Source of the DNA: Microbacterium oxydans
GTDB lineage: Bacteria > Actinomycetota > Actinomycetes > Actinomycetales > Microbacteriaceae
NCBI RefSeq assembly: GCF_000956405.1
Contig: NZ_JYIV01000029.1
Span: 124,001 to 188,000 of the forward strand
Length of the DNA stretch: 64,000 bases
Reading direction: 5' to 3'
The notes under the pieces are model-generated. The model saw nothing but the letters and a program-made list of their open reading frames with translations, was not told the origin of the DNA and searched no databases. Positions within the stretch are counted from its first letter, which is position 1. Every line of letters begins with the position of its first letter. Both the position numbers and the translations under genes were made by a program. Below are positions 45,507-55,681 of this stretch, one piece after another.

Positions 45507-45536
45507 ACGGCGGGAACCCGATCGGGTTCCCGCCGT
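45507..45536. terminator. bidirectional terminator between the phosphoesterase and DsbA-like genes
   Basis: A perfect 14-bp stem (45507-45520 with 45523-45536) between convergent genes. Confidence 0.88.
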
Positions 45537-45554
45537 GCGTCCTGTCAGGTCGAC

Positions 45555-46256
45555 TCAGGCCTCGACAGACTCGACCGGCTCATTCCGCTTGGCCCAGAGG
45601 TCGCGGAGCACGTTCTCGAAGGCCGCAGGCGGCTGCGCGCCGCTGATGCCGTACTGGCCGTCGACGACGAAGAACGGCACGCCCTGGATGCCGTAGGCAC
45701 GGGCCTGCGCCTGGTCCTGTCGAACGGCGGGCAGGTACTGCTCGCTCTCGAGCGCTGCGCGAGCACGATCCGCGTCCAGGCCGACCTCGACAGCCAGCTC
45801 GACCAGATCGTCGATACGGCCGACGTGCTTGCCTTCGGTGAAGTAGGCGGACATGAGCCGCTCTTCCATCTCGTGCTGCAGCCCCTCGGCCTTGGCGAAG
45901 TGCAGCAGCTCGTGCGCCTTCACCGTGTTCGTGTGCTGCAGCAGATCGAAGCGGTACTCGAGGCCGGCGTTCGCCGCCACGCCCGTCACGTTCGAGAGCA
46001 TCTGCTCGACCTGCTCGCGCGGCATGCCCTTGTGTCCGGCGAGGAAGTCGATCTCATCACCGTCGAAGTCGACGGGAGTATCGGGCGAGAGCTCGAACGA
46101 GTGGAAGGTGATGTTGACCTGCGGTGCGTCCTCATCAGCCGCGACCGCTTCGAGACCCTTCTCGAGATTGCGCTTGCCGATGTAGCACCAGGGGCAGGCG
46201 ATGTCGGACCAGATGTCGATGGAGATGGGTTCAGTCACACTGTCATGCAACCGCAT
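45555..46256 (-). CDS. DsbA/FrnE-like thiol oxidoreductase
   Basis: A 233-residue cytosolic thioredoxin-fold protein with an inserted helical domain, of the FrnE-type DsbA group. The redox motif CPWC lies in SDIACPWCYIGKRNLEKG, and the cis-Pro loop is GIQGVPFFVV. No signal peptide. The ATG at 46256 has GAAGG 6 nt upstream, so I prefer it to a GTG six codons later. It is divergent from the P-loop kinase gene. It probably acts in disulfide handling or stress response; no partner is nearby. Confidence 0.9.
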   Translation of the reverse strand: MRLHDSVTEPISIDIWSDIACPWCYIGKRNLEKGLEAVAADEDAPQVNITFHSFELSPDTPVDFDGDEIDFLAGHKGMPREQVEQMLSNVTGVAANAGLEYRFDLLQHTNTVKAHELLHFAKAEGLQHEMEERLMSAYFTEGKHVGRIDDLVELAVEVGLDADRARAALESEQYLPAVRQDQAQARAYGIQGVPFFVVDGQYGISGAQPPAAFENVLRDLWAKRNEPVESVEA

Positions 46257-46307
46257 GCACCTTCGGGCTATTCCGAACCCGATCCGAGCCGCGGATAGGA
46301 TTCTCGG

Positions 46308-46919
46308 ATGCTCTCCGCCGACGACCCGCTGCCTTCCGTCCCCGAGCGCGTGCTCGTCGCCGGCGTCTCAGGGTCCGGCAAGACCACGCTCGCCCGACGG
46401 CTGGCCTGCCTGTGGAACCTGCGCCATGTGGAGATCGACGGCCTGTTCCACGGCCCCGAGTGGACGCCGCGCCCCGAGTTCCTCGACGACGTGCGGGCCT
46501 TTGCTGCGGAGGAGCACTGGATCACCGAGTGGCAGTACACCAGCAAGGGAACAGACGACATCCTCCCCCCGCGCGCACAGCTCGCGATCTGGCTCGACTA
46601 TCCGTACCGCGTGGTGCGAGGCCGCCTGATCCGGCGCACGCTGGCTCGAGGCGTGCTGCGACTCGAACTCTGGAACGGCAACCGTGAGAAGGGGCCGTGG
46701 AGCATGCTCAGCCGCGACCCGGAGGAGAACATCCTCGCCTGGCAGGCGGCGACACGTCACAAGTGGACGGAGCGCTTCCCCGCGTTGCAGGAGCGCTTCC
46801 CGCACCTCACGATCGTCCGTCTCCGTCATCCGCGGGAGACGAGACGGTGGCTGCGGGCTCAGGCAGAGGCGTCGGGAACGTCGATCGCACCGCCGAAGCG
46901 ACGGTCCCTCGACAGATAG
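46308..46919 (+). CDS. P-loop NTPase, adenylate kinase/topology-modulation-like
   Basis: A 203-residue P-loop protein resembling small nucleoside-kinase-like 'DNA topology modulation' (FlaR-type) proteins. It has Walker [10 protein letters not shown] near residue 19, [16 protein letters not shown], and a [21 protein letters not shown] segment similar to the lid and Arg region of these kinases. TAGGAT ends 6 nt before the ATG, predicting a leaderless mRNA. Its last 61 bp overlap the 3' end of the convergent uppS gene. Substrate unknown. Confidence 0.82.
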   Translation: MLSADDPLPSVPERVLVAGVSGSGKTTLARRLACLWNLRHVEIDGLFHGPEWTPRPEFLDDVRAFAAEEHWITEWQYTSKGTDDILPPRAQLAIWLDYPYRVVRGRLIRRTLARGVLRLELWNGNREKGPWSMLSRDPEENILAWQAATRHKWTERFPALQERFPHLTIVRLRHPRETRRWLRAQAEASGTSIAPPKRRSLDR

Positions 46920-47662
46920 ACCTCGATCGCCCGCCACAGCTCCTCCCGCGAGAAGTCCGGCCACAGAGTATCGAGGAAGACCATCTCGGCGTAGGCGGAC
47001 TGCCACAGCAGGAAGTTCGAGGTGCGCTGTTCACCCGAGCTGCGCAGGAACAGATCGACGTCCGGCATCTCGGGCACGTACAGATGACGGCGGATCATCT
47101 TCTCGGTGATCGCCTTGGGCTTCACCCGCCCTGCTGCGACGTCGTCGGCGATCGCCCGCATCGCATCCACGAGTTCGACCCTGCCGCCGTAGTTGACGCA
47201 CATCGTGAGTGTGAGCACGTCGTTGTCGCGGGTCAGTCGCTCAGCGTGCTGCAGCTCCTTGATGACGCTGCCCCACAGGCGCGGCTTGCGTCCCGCCCAG
47301 CGGATGCGCACACCCCATTCGTTGAGCTGATCGCGACGGCGGTGCAGGACGTCGCGGTTGTAACCCATCAGGAAACGGACCTCTTCCGGGGAACGCGCCC
47401 AGTTCTCGGTCGAGAAGGCGTACACCGAGAGGTGCTTGACCCCCGCCTGGATCGCGCCGGCGACCACATCGAGCAGGACCTCCTCCCCCGCCTTGTGCCC
47501 TTCGATGCGGTTGAGTCCCCGGCGGTTCGCCCACCGGCCGTTGCCGTCCATGACGATCGCCACGTGCTCGGGCACGGCCCGGAACGCGGGCGGGTACGCA
47601 CCCGTCCAATCCAGAGGTCGATAGGGGACGGCGTCCTTATGCGTGTAGGGCTTCGGGCTCAC
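46859..47662 (-). CDS. uppS: isoprenyl transferase (undecaprenyl diphosphate synthase type)
   Basis: A 267-residue cis-prenyltransferase that makes the polyprenyl diphosphate carrier for wall synthesis. It has [15 protein letters not shown] with the catalytic Asp, [16 protein letters not shown] and [15 protein letters not shown]. The GTG at 47662 has AGGAG upstream and overlaps the recO stop (GTGA). The frame is open further upstream, but that is within recO. Chain length (Z,E-mixed or Z) cannot be told from the sequence alone. Confidence 0.95.
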   Translation of the reverse strand: MSPKPYTHKDAVPYRPLDWTGAYPPAFRAVPEHVAIVMDGNGRWANRRGLNRIEGHKAGEEVLLDVVAGAIQAGVKHLSVYAFSTENWARSPEEVRFLMGYNRDVLHRRRDQLNEWGVRIRWAGRKPRLWGSVIKELQHAERLTRDNDVLTLTMCVNYGGRVELVDAMRAIADDVAAGRVKPKAITEKMIRRHLYVPEMPDVDLFLRSSGEQRTSNFLLWQSAYAEMVFLDTLWPDFSREELWRAIEVYLSRDRRFGGAIDVPDASA

Positions 47663-48402
47663 CGTGCTCCTTCTGAAGTGATGTCTGACACGTGGGAGAG
47701 AGAGCGGATGCCGCGCTCCAGGTGCCATTGGGCGTAGGCGGAGACGAGCCCCGAGGCTGCGGCGGTGTCGGCGTGCGAGGCGGCATCGATCACGTCCCAC
47801 TCCCCCGAGATGAGCGAACGGAGCAATGCCAGAGTCTTCTCCGCGACGCGCGGGCTTCCTGCCGGGGCGCAGTTCTGGCACACGAGTCCACCCAGCTGAG
47901 CGACGAACCGCGAATGCGGACCGGGCGTGCCGCAGCGGGCGCACTCGTCGAGCGAGGGGGCCCATCCCGACAGCGACATCACCCGCAGCAGGTACGAGTC
48001 GAGGATGCTCCGTGCGACATGCTCTCCGCGTGAGAGCGCACGCAGTCCACCGACGAGCAGCAGGTACTGGTCGGGCGTCGCCTCCGCGTCGCTCAGACGG
48101 TCCGCCGTCTCCACCATCGCGTTCGCCGCGGTGAAACGGTCGTAGTGCGCGGCGATGTCGGTGCCGTACGAGCCGAGGGACTCCGCCTGCTGCACGATGT
48201 CGAGCGAGCGACCCTGGTAGAGCTGCACGTCGGCGACCATGAAGGGCTCGAGTCTGGCCCCGAACTTCGACGACGTCCGCCGCACGCCCTTCGCGACCGC
48301 TCGCACCTTGCCGTGGCGCCGAGAGAGCATCGTGACGATGCGATCCGCCTCACCGAGTTTGTGGGTGCGCAGGATCACCGCTTCGTCTCGATAGGTGGGC
48401 AC
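47659..48402 (-). CDS. recO: DNA repair protein RecO
   Basis: A 247-residue RecFOR-pathway recombination mediator. It begins [21 protein letters not shown] with the OB-fold, and has [16 protein letters not shown] and a C-terminal zinc site CARCG...CQNC. GTG 48402 gives the normal length; the longer frame upstream is antisense to the TRIC gene and low in family sequence. It is coupled to uppS, as in other actinobacteria, and divergent from the channel gene with 34 bp between. Confidence 0.94.
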   Translation of the reverse strand: MPTYRDEAVILRTHKLGEADRIVTMLSRRHGKVRAVAKGVRRTSSKFGARLEPFMVADVQLYQGRSLDIVQQAESLGSYGTDIAAHYDRFTAANAMVETADRLSDAEATPDQYLLLVGGLRALSRGEHVARSILDSYLLRVMSLSGWAPSLDECARCGTPGPHSRFVAQLGGLVCQNCAPAGSPRVAEKTLALLRSLISGEWDVIDAASHADTAAASGLVSAYAQWHLERGIRSLSHVSDITSEGAR

Positions 48403-48436
48403 CCTTCGATTATCCTCCGTGCGCGAGAATGAACGG

Positions 48437-49129
48437 GTGACCGAACCGCTCTTCATCATTCCGCTCTGGGCGGACCTGCTCGGTGTCGGCCTCGGCGGGG
48501 TCCAGGGTGCGATGTTCGCATCGGGTTTCCAGGGCCAGCGGCGGCTCGACTGGCTCGGGGTGGCCATCATCGGCATCATGATCGGGATGGGCGGCGGTCT
48601 GATCCGCGACATCCTGCTCGGCCAGACTCCCGCGACTCTCCAGAATCAGTGGTATCTGGTCACTGCGGCGGGCGCCGCGCTTCTGGGCATGCTGCTCGCC
48701 GGGCTCTTCACCCGTCTGAACACCGCCATCGTGGTGCTCGACGCCGTGGTGATCGGCATGTTCGGCGCCTTCGGAACGAGCAAGGCCCTCGCCTTCGGGA
48801 TTCCCGAGGTGCCGGCGGTCTTCATCGGCGTGTGCGCTGCGGTCGGAGGAAGCGTGCTCCGCGACATGCTGATGGGCCTGCCGACCGCGATCATGCACGT
48901 GGGCTCGCTGTACGCCGTGGCGGCCGGCGCGGGGTGCACGTTCATCGTGATCGCCGTCGCGGTGGGCATGCCCATTCCCCTCGCGGCGGTCATCGGCATC
49001 GTCGTGACCGCCGTGATCCGCATCCTCGCGGTCACGTTCGACGTCTCGCTCCCGGAGCAGCGCCGTCTCTACCGCCGTAAGGTCGCCGCCGAGACCGGCG
49101 CCATCGCGATCGTCAAGCCCCAGGACTGA
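48437..49129 (+). CDS. TRIC-type cation channel family protein (YadS/UPF0126)
   Basis: A 230-residue membrane protein made of two homologous UPF0126 units of three helices each. The repeat signature is [17 protein letters not shown] in the first unit and [17 protein letters not shown] in the second. Bacterial homologues of TRIC channels conduct monovalent cations. The GTG at 48437 is preferred over an earlier frame that would overlap recO. A long inverted repeat follows before leuA. Confidence 0.88.
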   Translation: MTEPLFIIPLWADLLGVGLGGVQGAMFASGFQGQRRLDWLGVAIIGIMIGMGGGLIRDILLGQTPATLQNQWYLVTAAGAALLGMLLAGLFTRLNTAIVVLDAVVIGMFGAFGTSKALAFGIPEVPAVFIGVCAAVGGSVLRDMLMGLPTAIMHVGSLYAVAAGAGCTFIVIAVAVGMPIPLAAVIGIVVTAVIRILAVTFDVSLPEQRRLYRRKVAAETGAIAIVKPQD

Positions 49130-49191
49130 CTTCGAATCGCGCGAATGGTTCCATCCGGTGGCCGGATACGACCAATCGCGCGATTCGAAAG
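49130..49191. terminator. long inverted repeat between TRIC and leuA, bidirectional terminator
   Basis: Arms 49130-49158 and 49162-49191 pair with a few internal mismatches around a 3-nt loop. Each arm contains a 10-bp-scale palindromic segment AATCGCGCGA. It lies between the convergent TRIC and leuA genes. Confidence 0.75.
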
Positions 49192-49195
49192 AGGA

Positions 49196-51019
<1,824 letters not shown>

Positions 51020-51036
<17 letters not shown>

Positions 51037-51067
51037 AGCTAAGAAGAAGCAGACCGCCGAAAGGCAT
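51020..51067 (-). CDS. leuL: leucine-rich leader peptide of leuA
   Basis: A 15-residue ORF, MPFGGLLLLSCRDES, with four consecutive Leu codons (one CTG, three CTT; CTT is rare in this GC-rich genome). TAGCAT (51074-51079, minus strand) ends 6 nt before its ATG, so the mRNA is probably leaderless. The stop codon lies just upstream of the hairpin loop. It is the expected sensor of charged tRNA-Leu for leuA. Confidence 0.8.
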
Positions 51068-51073
51068 GTGGTC

Positions 51074-51079
51074 ATGCTA
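51074..51079 (-). promoter_or_regulatory. -10 element of the leuL-leuA transcript
   Basis: TAGCAT on the minus strand, 6 nt before the leader peptide ATG. The -35 region has no good consensus. Confidence 0.5.
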
Positions 51080-51143
51080 GCAGGGTTGCCGGCGCGGTTC
51101 GGACGGGGGTGAGACGTTTCCTGCACCGTCGACACTCGTCGAT

Positions 51144-51791
51144 ATGAGCACATCACCGCGTCGCCTGACCATCGCCGTCGCCTCCGCCCTCGGACTCATC
51201 TTCCTCAGCGCATGCACCTCCGGTCCCGGGAGCTCCGCGGCTCCGACGAGCACGTCCACCCCGTCCGGGCAGGCACTCGAAGACGTCCGACCTGCTCTCC
51301 CGGAAGGGCGCTTCATCGGCGTGGGCACGGTTCTCGACGTGGCGGGCGAGGTGCAGCTGTGCCTGGGAGCGATCATGGAGTCGTACCCACCCCAGTGCAG
51401 CGGCGTACCTCTCGATGACTGGTCCTGGGACGGAGTCGATGGCAGCGAGTCCAGCGGAGAGACGACCTGGGGCGCCTACGCCGTCTACGCGACATACGAC
51501 GGTGAACGGCTCACCAACACCGATCCGCCGATCATGCTCGCGCTCTTCGACCCGATCGCACCGGAGGATCCGACGAACGGCGTCGACGGCACGACGCCGG
51601 CCGACGAACTCACCCGGATCCAGGACGACATCTCCGCCCGTCTCGGCGACGAGGCGCTCACGGTGCATACGGACCGCGGCTACGTCTGGGTCGGCGTCGT
51701 GTGGGACGACGGGACCATCCAGAAAGCAGCGGACGCGGAGTACGGCGACGACGTGGTGCTCGTGACCTCGGCGCTCCGGGAGATCGACTGA
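51144..51791 (+). CDS. predicted lipoprotein of unknown function
   Basis: A 215-residue protein with a short basic N-terminus, hydrophobic h-region and lipobox FLSAC (Cys24), then a Ser/Thr/Pro-rich tether. The mature domain contains two Cys (VQLCLGA and PPQCSGVPL), a DDWSWDGVDG segment and a late YVWVGVVWDDG strand. I do not recognise the family. It is read away from leuA and its stop lies one base from that of the convergent oxidoreductase gene. Confidence 0.75.
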   Translation: MSTSPRRLTIAVASALGLIFLSACTSGPGSSAAPTSTSTPSGQALEDVRPALPEGRFIGVGTVLDVAGEVQLCLGAIMESYPPQCSGVPLDDWSWDGVDGSESSGETTWGAYAVYATYDGERLTNTDPPIMLALFDPIAPEDPTNGVDGTTPADELTRIQDDISARLGDEALTVHTDRGYVWVGVVWDDGTIQKAADAEYGDDVVLVTSALREID

Positions 51792-51792
51792 C

Positions 51793-52746
51793 CTAAGGGA
51801 TCAGGGCGAGCTTGCCGCCGGGGTGGCCTGTCGCGAGCAGCCGATGGGCCGCGCGCGCCTCGGAAAGCGGAAAGGTGCGAGCCACGGGAACGACGAGATC
51901 GCCGTTCTGCGCCAAAGCGATCAGCTCGCTGCGGACCTCATCCCGGAAACGTGCGCTCTCTGGCATCGATCCGGCGATGGCGAGGATGCCATCGGTCCTC
52001 GCCCGGTCAGCCGCGGCGATGGTCACGATCCGTCGACGGTCGCCGACCAGTTCGAGCGATGCGTCCACCGCTTCGCCCGTCCCCACCGCGTCCAACGCCG
52101 CGGCGATCGGCCCGACCGCCAGAGCGCGCACACGCGTCGCGAGTCCCAGACCGTAGTGCACGGGGAGGCCGCCGAATCGTCGCACCTCGTCGAACCGGGA
52201 CTCGCTCGCTGTTCCGACGACCCGTATGCCACGGAGCCGTGCTTGCTGGAGCACGCTCACGCCGACGGCCCCCGAGGCCCCGTGCAGCAGGATCGTCTCC
52301 CCCGGTGCCGCACCGGTGACGGCGAGCATCTCCGCCGCCGTCGTGCCCACGAGGAGCAGGTTCGCCGCCTCCGGATGCGTGAGTGTCGACGGCTTCGCGA
52401 ACACCTTCTCGGCCGGGACGGTGACCTCGGTCGCATAGCCTCCTCGCACGCGGAAGGCGATGACCTCGTCGCCGACGTCGACGGCGCCCGAACCGATCCG
52501 AGTATCCGGGCCGATGGCCGAGATCTCTCCCGAGACCTCGTACCCGATCGGCACCGGCAGCTCCATGTCCGGACGGACAGCAGCGACATGTTTCGCATCG
52601 GCGGGGTTCACTCCGGCGGCGAAGACGCGGATGCTGACCTTCCCCTGCTCCGGAGCGGGCACGTCGTGATCGACGAACTGCCAGTGGTCGGGCGAGCCCC
52701 AGCTCGTGGCGACCCACTGCCGTGCTCGAGAGACAGCCTCCGACAT
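51793..52746 (-). CDS. NADP-dependent quinone oxidoreductase-like MDR protein
   Basis: A 317-residue zinc-free MDR-superfamily reductase. It has AAGVNPADAKHVAA, GYEVSGEISAIG, the GDEVIAFRVRGGYAT loop and the cofactor motif HGASGAVGVSVLQQAR; the catalytic zinc ligands of true ADHs are missing. ATG 52746 is the family-like start. Only 13 bp follow the stop of the I36-like gene, so it may be the last member of the sigma-factor operon. Substrate unknown. Confidence 0.85.
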   Translation of the reverse strand: MSEAVSRARQWVATSWGSPDHWQFVDHDVPAPEQGKVSIRVFAAGVNPADAKHVAAVRPDMELPVPIGYEVSGEISAIGPDTRIGSGAVDVGDEVIAFRVRGGYATEVTVPAEKVFAKPSTLTHPEAANLLLVGTTAAEMLAVTGAAPGETILLHGASGAVGVSVLQQARLRGIRVVGTASESRFDEVRRFGGLPVHYGLGLATRVRALAVGPIAAALDAVGTGEAVDASLELVGDRRRIVTIAAADRARTDGILAIAGSMPESARFRDEVRSELIALAQNGDLVVPVARTFPLSEARAAHRLLATGHPGGKLALIP

Positions 52747-52759
52747 CGCCGAGCCCTGC

Positions 52760-53233
52760 TCAGAGGAAGCAGCGGAGGTTGTCGACCGGGCCTGCGAGGT
52801 TCGCCCAGCTCCCCGCGTTGACCGTGGCGACAACGGTGCTGCTGTTTCGGGCCTGCACATAGCCGGATCCCCGCGCATCGGCGACCGACTTCGCGATGAA
52901 CGTGGAGGGGATCGTGTTCACGCTGCACACGCTGAACGTCAACCTGTTGCCGCCGAGCGACGAGGCGCTGTAGGCGCAGAAGCGATCGGTCGCACAGCTC
53001 CCGACCGAAAGCGCCGACCGGAGCGAGACCGTACCGATCGTGAGTTCCATGCCGAGCGCCGGCCACACCGCATTCGTCGAATCGATGATCACACCGCCGG
53101 GCACTTCCTCGAGCATCGCGATGATCTCGGGAGCGACCGCGTCATCGCCTTCGGCTGCCGCCTGCGCGGGTGCCGCACCGAGAAGGAACATCACGCTCAG
53201 CAGCGTCACCGCGACGATACTCTTCCATCTCAT
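52760..53233 (-). CDS. secreted peptidase inhibitor I36-like protein
   Basis: A 157-residue exported protein. A signal peptide with MRWKSIVAVTLLSVMFLLG ends near APAQA. The mature part has a C-terminal domain with four Cys in a CATDRFCAYS / FSVCSVN / LRCFL pattern and an SSLGGNRL turn. This resembles the small beta-gamma-crystallin-like peptidase inhibitor family I36 seen in actinobacteria. The ATG overlaps the stop of the CU044_5270-like gene (ATGA). It may be an output of the ECF sigma factor. Confidence 0.7.
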   Translation of the reverse strand: MRWKSIVAVTLLSVMFLLGAAPAQAAAEGDDAVAPEIIAMLEEVPGGVIIDSTNAVWPALGMELTIGTVSLRSALSVGSCATDRFCAYSASSLGGNRLTFSVCSVNTIPSTFIAKSVADARGSGYVQARNSSTVVATVNAGSWANLAGPVDNLRCFL

Positions 53234-54210
53234 CGGATCTCCTCCTCGTCGAGGTCCCACATCTGATACGAGATGATCGAGCCGGCGGCGAACACGTCGT
53301 CTGCGATCAGGACGGTGCGTTCGACGCCGACGATCCTGCCGGTGTCGCGGGAGACCAGGATCAGATCGCTCGCTGCACCGTCCGGGGACACGACCCTGAT
53401 GCCGTTCACGTCCCGACCCAGACGGTCCTTCGTCATCCCGAGGGCTTCCCCGCCCTGCGCCTCCTCGAAGAGGGAGAGCAGCTCGCGGTGCTGCGCGTTC
53501 GTGAGCGTCCATTGATCCAGGACAGAGGTGAAAGCCACTTCGACGTCGTACGCCGTCGGGTTCTCCGGCATGCCGAAGGCCCGGAGGATCGCGATCATGT
53601 CCTGACGCGTCTCGCCCGGCACTTCGGTCCACGGGGTGTAGAAATCGCCCGGGGCCATCACGAGGTCGGTGACGACCTCCCCGCTGCTGGTCACCTCGGC
53701 GGCGTTGCTCGCCACCGCGTCCTCCGGATCGTAGGGCACGCCGGCGACGATCGTCATCCGACCGGACCCGTCCGGTTCCCACGTGAGCGTGGAGAGCTGC
53801 GGGACGACCTTGCTGACCTTCGCCTCGACCTCGACCGAGAACCCCCAGAAGGCGGTCCGAACAGCGCGCTCCGGCGTGGCAGGACCGGAAGCCGCGGCGA
53901 GACTCGCGTCGGCATCGTCGACCACCTGCGCGACCGTGCTCGAACCTTCGAAGTCGAGAGGCGACGGCATCCCGGCCACCGCCGCACCCTGCGGCGCGAG
54001 GACGGCGAAGGCCAGCGCCGTGGACGCCGCCACGGCGGTGAGACCGGTTGCCCAGCCGAGGGTACGCCTACGGCGACGCTTCGGCGCGACGTCCGTGCGG
54101 AGGATGCGATCCCTGGTCGCGAGAGCCCTGGCATCGGGCGCCGCCTCACGCGGCGTCGGTGCGGGATCGGCGTCGATCAGCATCCGTTCGAGTACGGCGT
54201 CGTCAATCAT
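53230..54210 (-). CDS. CU044_5270-like membrane protein, candidate anti-sigma factor
   Basis: A 326-residue protein with a cytoplasmic N-terminus of about 48 residues, an RRRRR stop, one membrane helix (about 50-72) and a large outside domain. The pattern and position match the CU044_5270 family often encoded beside actinobacterial ECF sigma factors. The outer domain includes TAFWGFSVEVEAKVSK and DRLGRDVNGIRV. It overlaps the sigma gene by 8 nt and the I36-like gene by 4 nt. That it sequesters the sigma factor is inferred from topology. Confidence 0.75.
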   Translation of the reverse strand: MIDDAVLERMLIDADPAPTPREAAPDARALATRDRILRTDVAPKRRRRRTLGWATGLTAVAASTALAFAVLAPQGAAVAGMPSPLDFEGSSTVAQVVDDADASLAAASGPATPERAVRTAFWGFSVEVEAKVSKVVPQLSTLTWEPDGSGRMTIVAGVPYDPEDAVASNAAEVTSSGEVVTDLVMAPGDFYTPWTEVPGETRQDMIAILRAFGMPENPTAYDVEVAFTSVLDQWTLTNAQHRELLSLFEEAQGGEALGMTKDRLGRDVNGIRVVSPDGAASDLILVSRDTGRIVGVERTVLIADDVFAAGSIISYQMWDLDEEEIR

Positions 54211-54730
54211 CACCCGTTATCAGCCCCTCCAGACCCAGCTCCGCACGCAGGCGTTCCCGCGCACGTCCCAGCGACTTCCGCACCCGGAACTCGGAAGTGC
54301 GCGACAACTCCGCGATCTCCCCCACCGTGAGTCCGTCCCAGTACGTGAGCATGATGATACGCCGTTGGCGCGGAGTGAGGACAGCCAAAGCCCGCATGAC
54401 CGCCACTCTGCCGGCCTGATCGGGTTCACACTCGTCGCCGGATACTCCGAGATGCACGGCGTCGAACACGCCGTGCGGTGCGGACGTACGACCGGAGCGG
54501 GCGCGCAGTCGTCGATCCGCCTCGCGCAGAAGCCAGACCCGACTCGGGGGGCGGGCAGGGCGCAGCTTCGTCCAGGCGAGCAGGAAGACCTCCGAGACGA
54601 TCTCGGTGACTTCCCCCTCCATGCCGACGACACCCTCGATGTGGTGTCGCACTGCAGCCCAGTGTTCATCGAATACACGACTGAAGACCTCGTCACGCAG
54701 CGGATTCGGGTCTTCGCTGCGGCCGATCAT
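54203..54730 (-). CDS. ECF RNA polymerase sigma factor
   Basis: A 175-residue extracytoplasmic-function sigma factor. The sigma-2 region covers about residues 15-62 (VFDEHWAAVRHHI, SEVFLLAWTKL). The sigma-4 helix-turn-helix covers about 116-165 (LTPRQRRIIMLTYWDGLTVGEIAELSRTSEFRVRKSL, split across helices). It is the first gene of a four-gene unit and starts 54 bp after era on the same strand. No clear self-type promoter was identified. Confidence 0.88.
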   Translation of the reverse strand: MIGRSEDPNPLRDEVFSRVFDEHWAAVRHHIEGVVGMEGEVTEIVSEVFLLAWTKLRPARPPSRVWLLREADRRLRARSGRTSAPHGVFDAVHLGVSGDECEPDQAGRVAVMRALAVLTPRQRRIIMLTYWDGLTVGEIAELSRTSEFRVRKSLGRARERLRAELGLEGLITGDD

Positions 54731-54784
54731 GTCGTCGGGGTCGGCGGTCTTCCCGCCGCCATCGACGTGGTGCCGGATGTCATC

Positions 54785-55681
54785 TCAGAACCCGAGTCGG
54801 CCGAGCTGCTTCGGGTCGCGCTGCCATTCCTTCGCGACCTTGACGTGCAGCCCGAGGAAGACCCGCGTTCCCAGCAGCTCCTCGATGCCCGCACGCGCTC
54901 GTGCGCCCACCTCGCTGAGCCGCTTGCCCTTGTGCCCGATGATGATCGCCTTCTGGCTATCGCGTTCCACGACGATCGATGCGTGCACGTCGGTGAGGTC
55001 GGTTCCCTCTCTCGGCGCGATGTCGTCGATGACGACGGCTATCGAGTGCGGGAGCTCGTCGCGCACGCCCTCGAGAGCGGCCTCGCGGATCATCTCGGCG
55101 ATCCGGTCTTCCTGCGTCTCATCGGTCGTGATCCCTTCCGGGTACAGCGCGGGGCCCTTCGGCATCAGCGTCAGGATCTCGTCCGACAGCACATCGAGCT
55201 GTTCACGGGTCAGCGCGGAGAGCGGGATGACCGCGGCCCAGTCCTCGCGCAGCGAGTCGACCTCCATCAGACGTTCCGTGACCTCGTCGCGGCCGGCAGC
55301 GTCCATCTTCGTCACGATCGCGATCTTCTTCGCCCGCGGATAGCCGTCGAGCGAGGCCGCGATCCGCCTGTCCCCCGGTCCGACCTTCTCGTTCGCGGGA
55401 ACGCAGAAGCCGATGACGTCCACGTCACCGAGCACCTGCTCCACGAGGTCGTTCAGCCGCTCGCCGAGCAGCGTGCGCGGCTTGTGGATGCCGGGGGTGT
55501 CGACGATGACGAGCTGCCCCTCCGGGCGATTGACGATGCCGCGGATCGCCCGACGCGTTGTCTGCGGCTTCTCGCTCGTGATCGCGATCTTCTCGCCGAC
55601 GAGGGCGTTCGTGAGCGTCGACTTCCCGACATTGGGGCGGCCGACGAAGGTCACGAAACCGCTTCGGGTGTCGTCAGTCAT
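54785..55681 (-). CDS. era: GTPase Era
   Basis: A 298-residue GTPase needed for 30S ribosome assembly. G1 GRPNVGKST (about residue 14), G2 with TTRRAIRG, G3 DTPGIHKP, G4 TKMD and a C-terminal KH domain with KAIIIGHKGKRLSEVG are all present. ATG 55681 overlaps the corC-like stop by 8 nt. It ends the conserved hrcA-to-era string. Confidence 0.96.
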   Translation of the reverse strand: MTDDTRSGFVTFVGRPNVGKSTLTNALVGEKIAITSEKPQTTRRAIRGIVNRPEGQLVIVDTPGIHKPRTLLGERLNDLVEQVLGDVDVIGFCVPANEKVGPGDRRIAASLDGYPRAKKIAIVTKMDAAGRDEVTERLMEVDSLREDWAAVIPLSALTREQLDVLSDEILTLMPKGPALYPEGITTDETQEDRIAEMIREAALEGVRDELPHSIAVVIDDIAPREGTDLTDVHASIVVERDSQKAIIIGHKGKRLSEVGARARAGIEELLGTRVFLGLHVKVAKEWQRDPKQLGRLGF

